Part shown: positions 63,257 to 64,000 of the stretch, one piece after another
Position numbering within the stretch: the stretch's first letter is position 1
Layout of the letters: each line of letters opens with the position of its first letter
Source: Anabas testudineus
Taxonomy: Eukaryota; Chordata; Actinopteri; Anabantiformes; Anabantidae
DNA: 64,000 nt
NCBI RefSeq assembly: GCF_900324465.2
Contig: NC_046619.1
Span: 21,849,664 to 21,913,663, forward strand
Direction: 5' to 3'
Notes under the pieces: generated by a model
Seen by the model: the letters and a program-made list of their open reading frames with translations, nothing else
What the model was told of the DNA's origin: nothing
Database searches by the model: none
Program-made: the position numbers and the translations under genes

Positions 63257-64000
63257 TTATTTTGAGAGAGAATAGAGCTTCTTTGTATGGTGTAAAGTCA
63301 CTGTTTACAGCCCTGAAAAACAACTGTCAAATGTCAGCATGTATGTCAGCTAAATCATTCTCTGTTCTGGGGTTAGGGTTAGGGTTAGCTCTTAGCTCCT
63401 GTTCTGTTGTGAAAGGATCAGCTCCAAAAGTTGAATATGGTGTAAGTGCACATCCCAAATGCTGTCTGAAAAGGTCTGCAGCTTCGAGGGCTCTGGAGAA
63501 ATCTGTCCTTTATACCCAGGTTCTGCTAAGTGATTTGGTCTGCAGGTGTTAGTATCAAAATTAAAACATTCAGCACTATAATCGGATTCACGTTTTAATC
63601 TGGAATTCTGTGAGCGTTTCACGATTCTGCCACACTTTCAAGACCAATGTGGCACAGCTGGTGAGGTTGGACACACAGCATCTTACAAGGTTGACCCCCA
63701 TATTCATCTCCTCCTGGTCCATCAGCTGGAGTAGGGCTGTTTTCAGTGGGCAGTTGACTTGGTTGTTGATCTCAGGCCAAAGCCTTCCAACTGTGTGGTT
63801 CTGAGTGATCAAAAAACATGTCTTAAATGTACTAAAAGCATGTACGTGGTAGTAGAAGAGTTTCAGTTCTTTTGTTCATAGTACTGAAATCTCTTGTGGA
63901 TGAAGTCTGTCAATAAGGTGGCCTCTGCTGATTGAAGCCATGATGTGACAGCATCTCCTGCAGTCTCCTGCGTGTCAGGTAAAATTCCTTCCCATGGTCA
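63257..64000 (-). pseudogene. fossil integrase-core gene, right copy (cut by window end)
   Basis: Mirror of 35765-36540, with the same short integrase-like motifs on the minus strand. Broken; family uncertain. Confidence 0.5.

Overview
The window is vertebrate DNA, almost certainly from a teleost fish. The evidence is GT-AG introns in long multi-exon genes, intronless replication-dependent histone genes ending in 3' stem-loops, a eukaryotic tRNA-Val, and typical fish repeats (L2-, Rex1- and Tx1/L1-like LINEs, Tc1 and hAT-like DNA transposons, tRNA-derived SINEs).

Layout. 1-8.5 kb: the last eleven exons and 3' UTR of a giant Fat-family protocadherin, best matched to fat2. 8.6-10.4 kb: a 5'-truncated Tx1/L1-like LINE with a 9-bp target-site duplication. 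11-39.5 kb: a core histone cluster with H4(+), H2B(+), H1(-), an apparently intact L2-clade LINE, a broken H4 pseudogene, tRNA-Val(CAC), H3(-)/H2A(+), a deleted Tc1, then H1(-), H2B(-), H4(-) and a second H3(-)/H2A(+) pair. 40.5-44.5 kb: a single-domain (about 50 kDa) hexokinase/glucokinase-like gene on the minus strand. 45-54 kb: a spacer full of nested LINEs and a stray H1 fragment. 55.3-59.4 kb: a mirror-image hexokinase on the plus strand. 60.3-61.7 kb: a third H2A(-)/H3(+) pair. 62-64 kb: mirror copies of degraded integrase-like and RING-like fossils.

The dominant structure is a giant inverted duplication. Positions 35797-44845 are the reverse complement of 55022-64000 and the right arm runs off the window. 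Throughout the hexokinase genes the paired coordinates sum to exactly 99867. Further inside, older and much more diverged inverted homology persists, which suggests the arms have been homogenised. A second inverted pair (H4-H2B, 2.8 kb) and a direct pair (H1, 1.5 kb) show that the cluster grew by shuffling small gene modules.

The twelve histone genes would supply all five histone classes in S phase. H3 and H2A share divergent promoters containing a 37-bp minisatellite (5, 6 and 4 units), and every unit carries a CTCF-like core. Notable points: both hexokinase copies share a one-base excess at exon 4 that breaks the frame; the L2 LINE has ORF1 and ORF2 in one frame separated by a single TGA, with no ATG ahead of its endonuclease. 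All comparisons were made by eye, so identity levels are estimates from sampled stretches.
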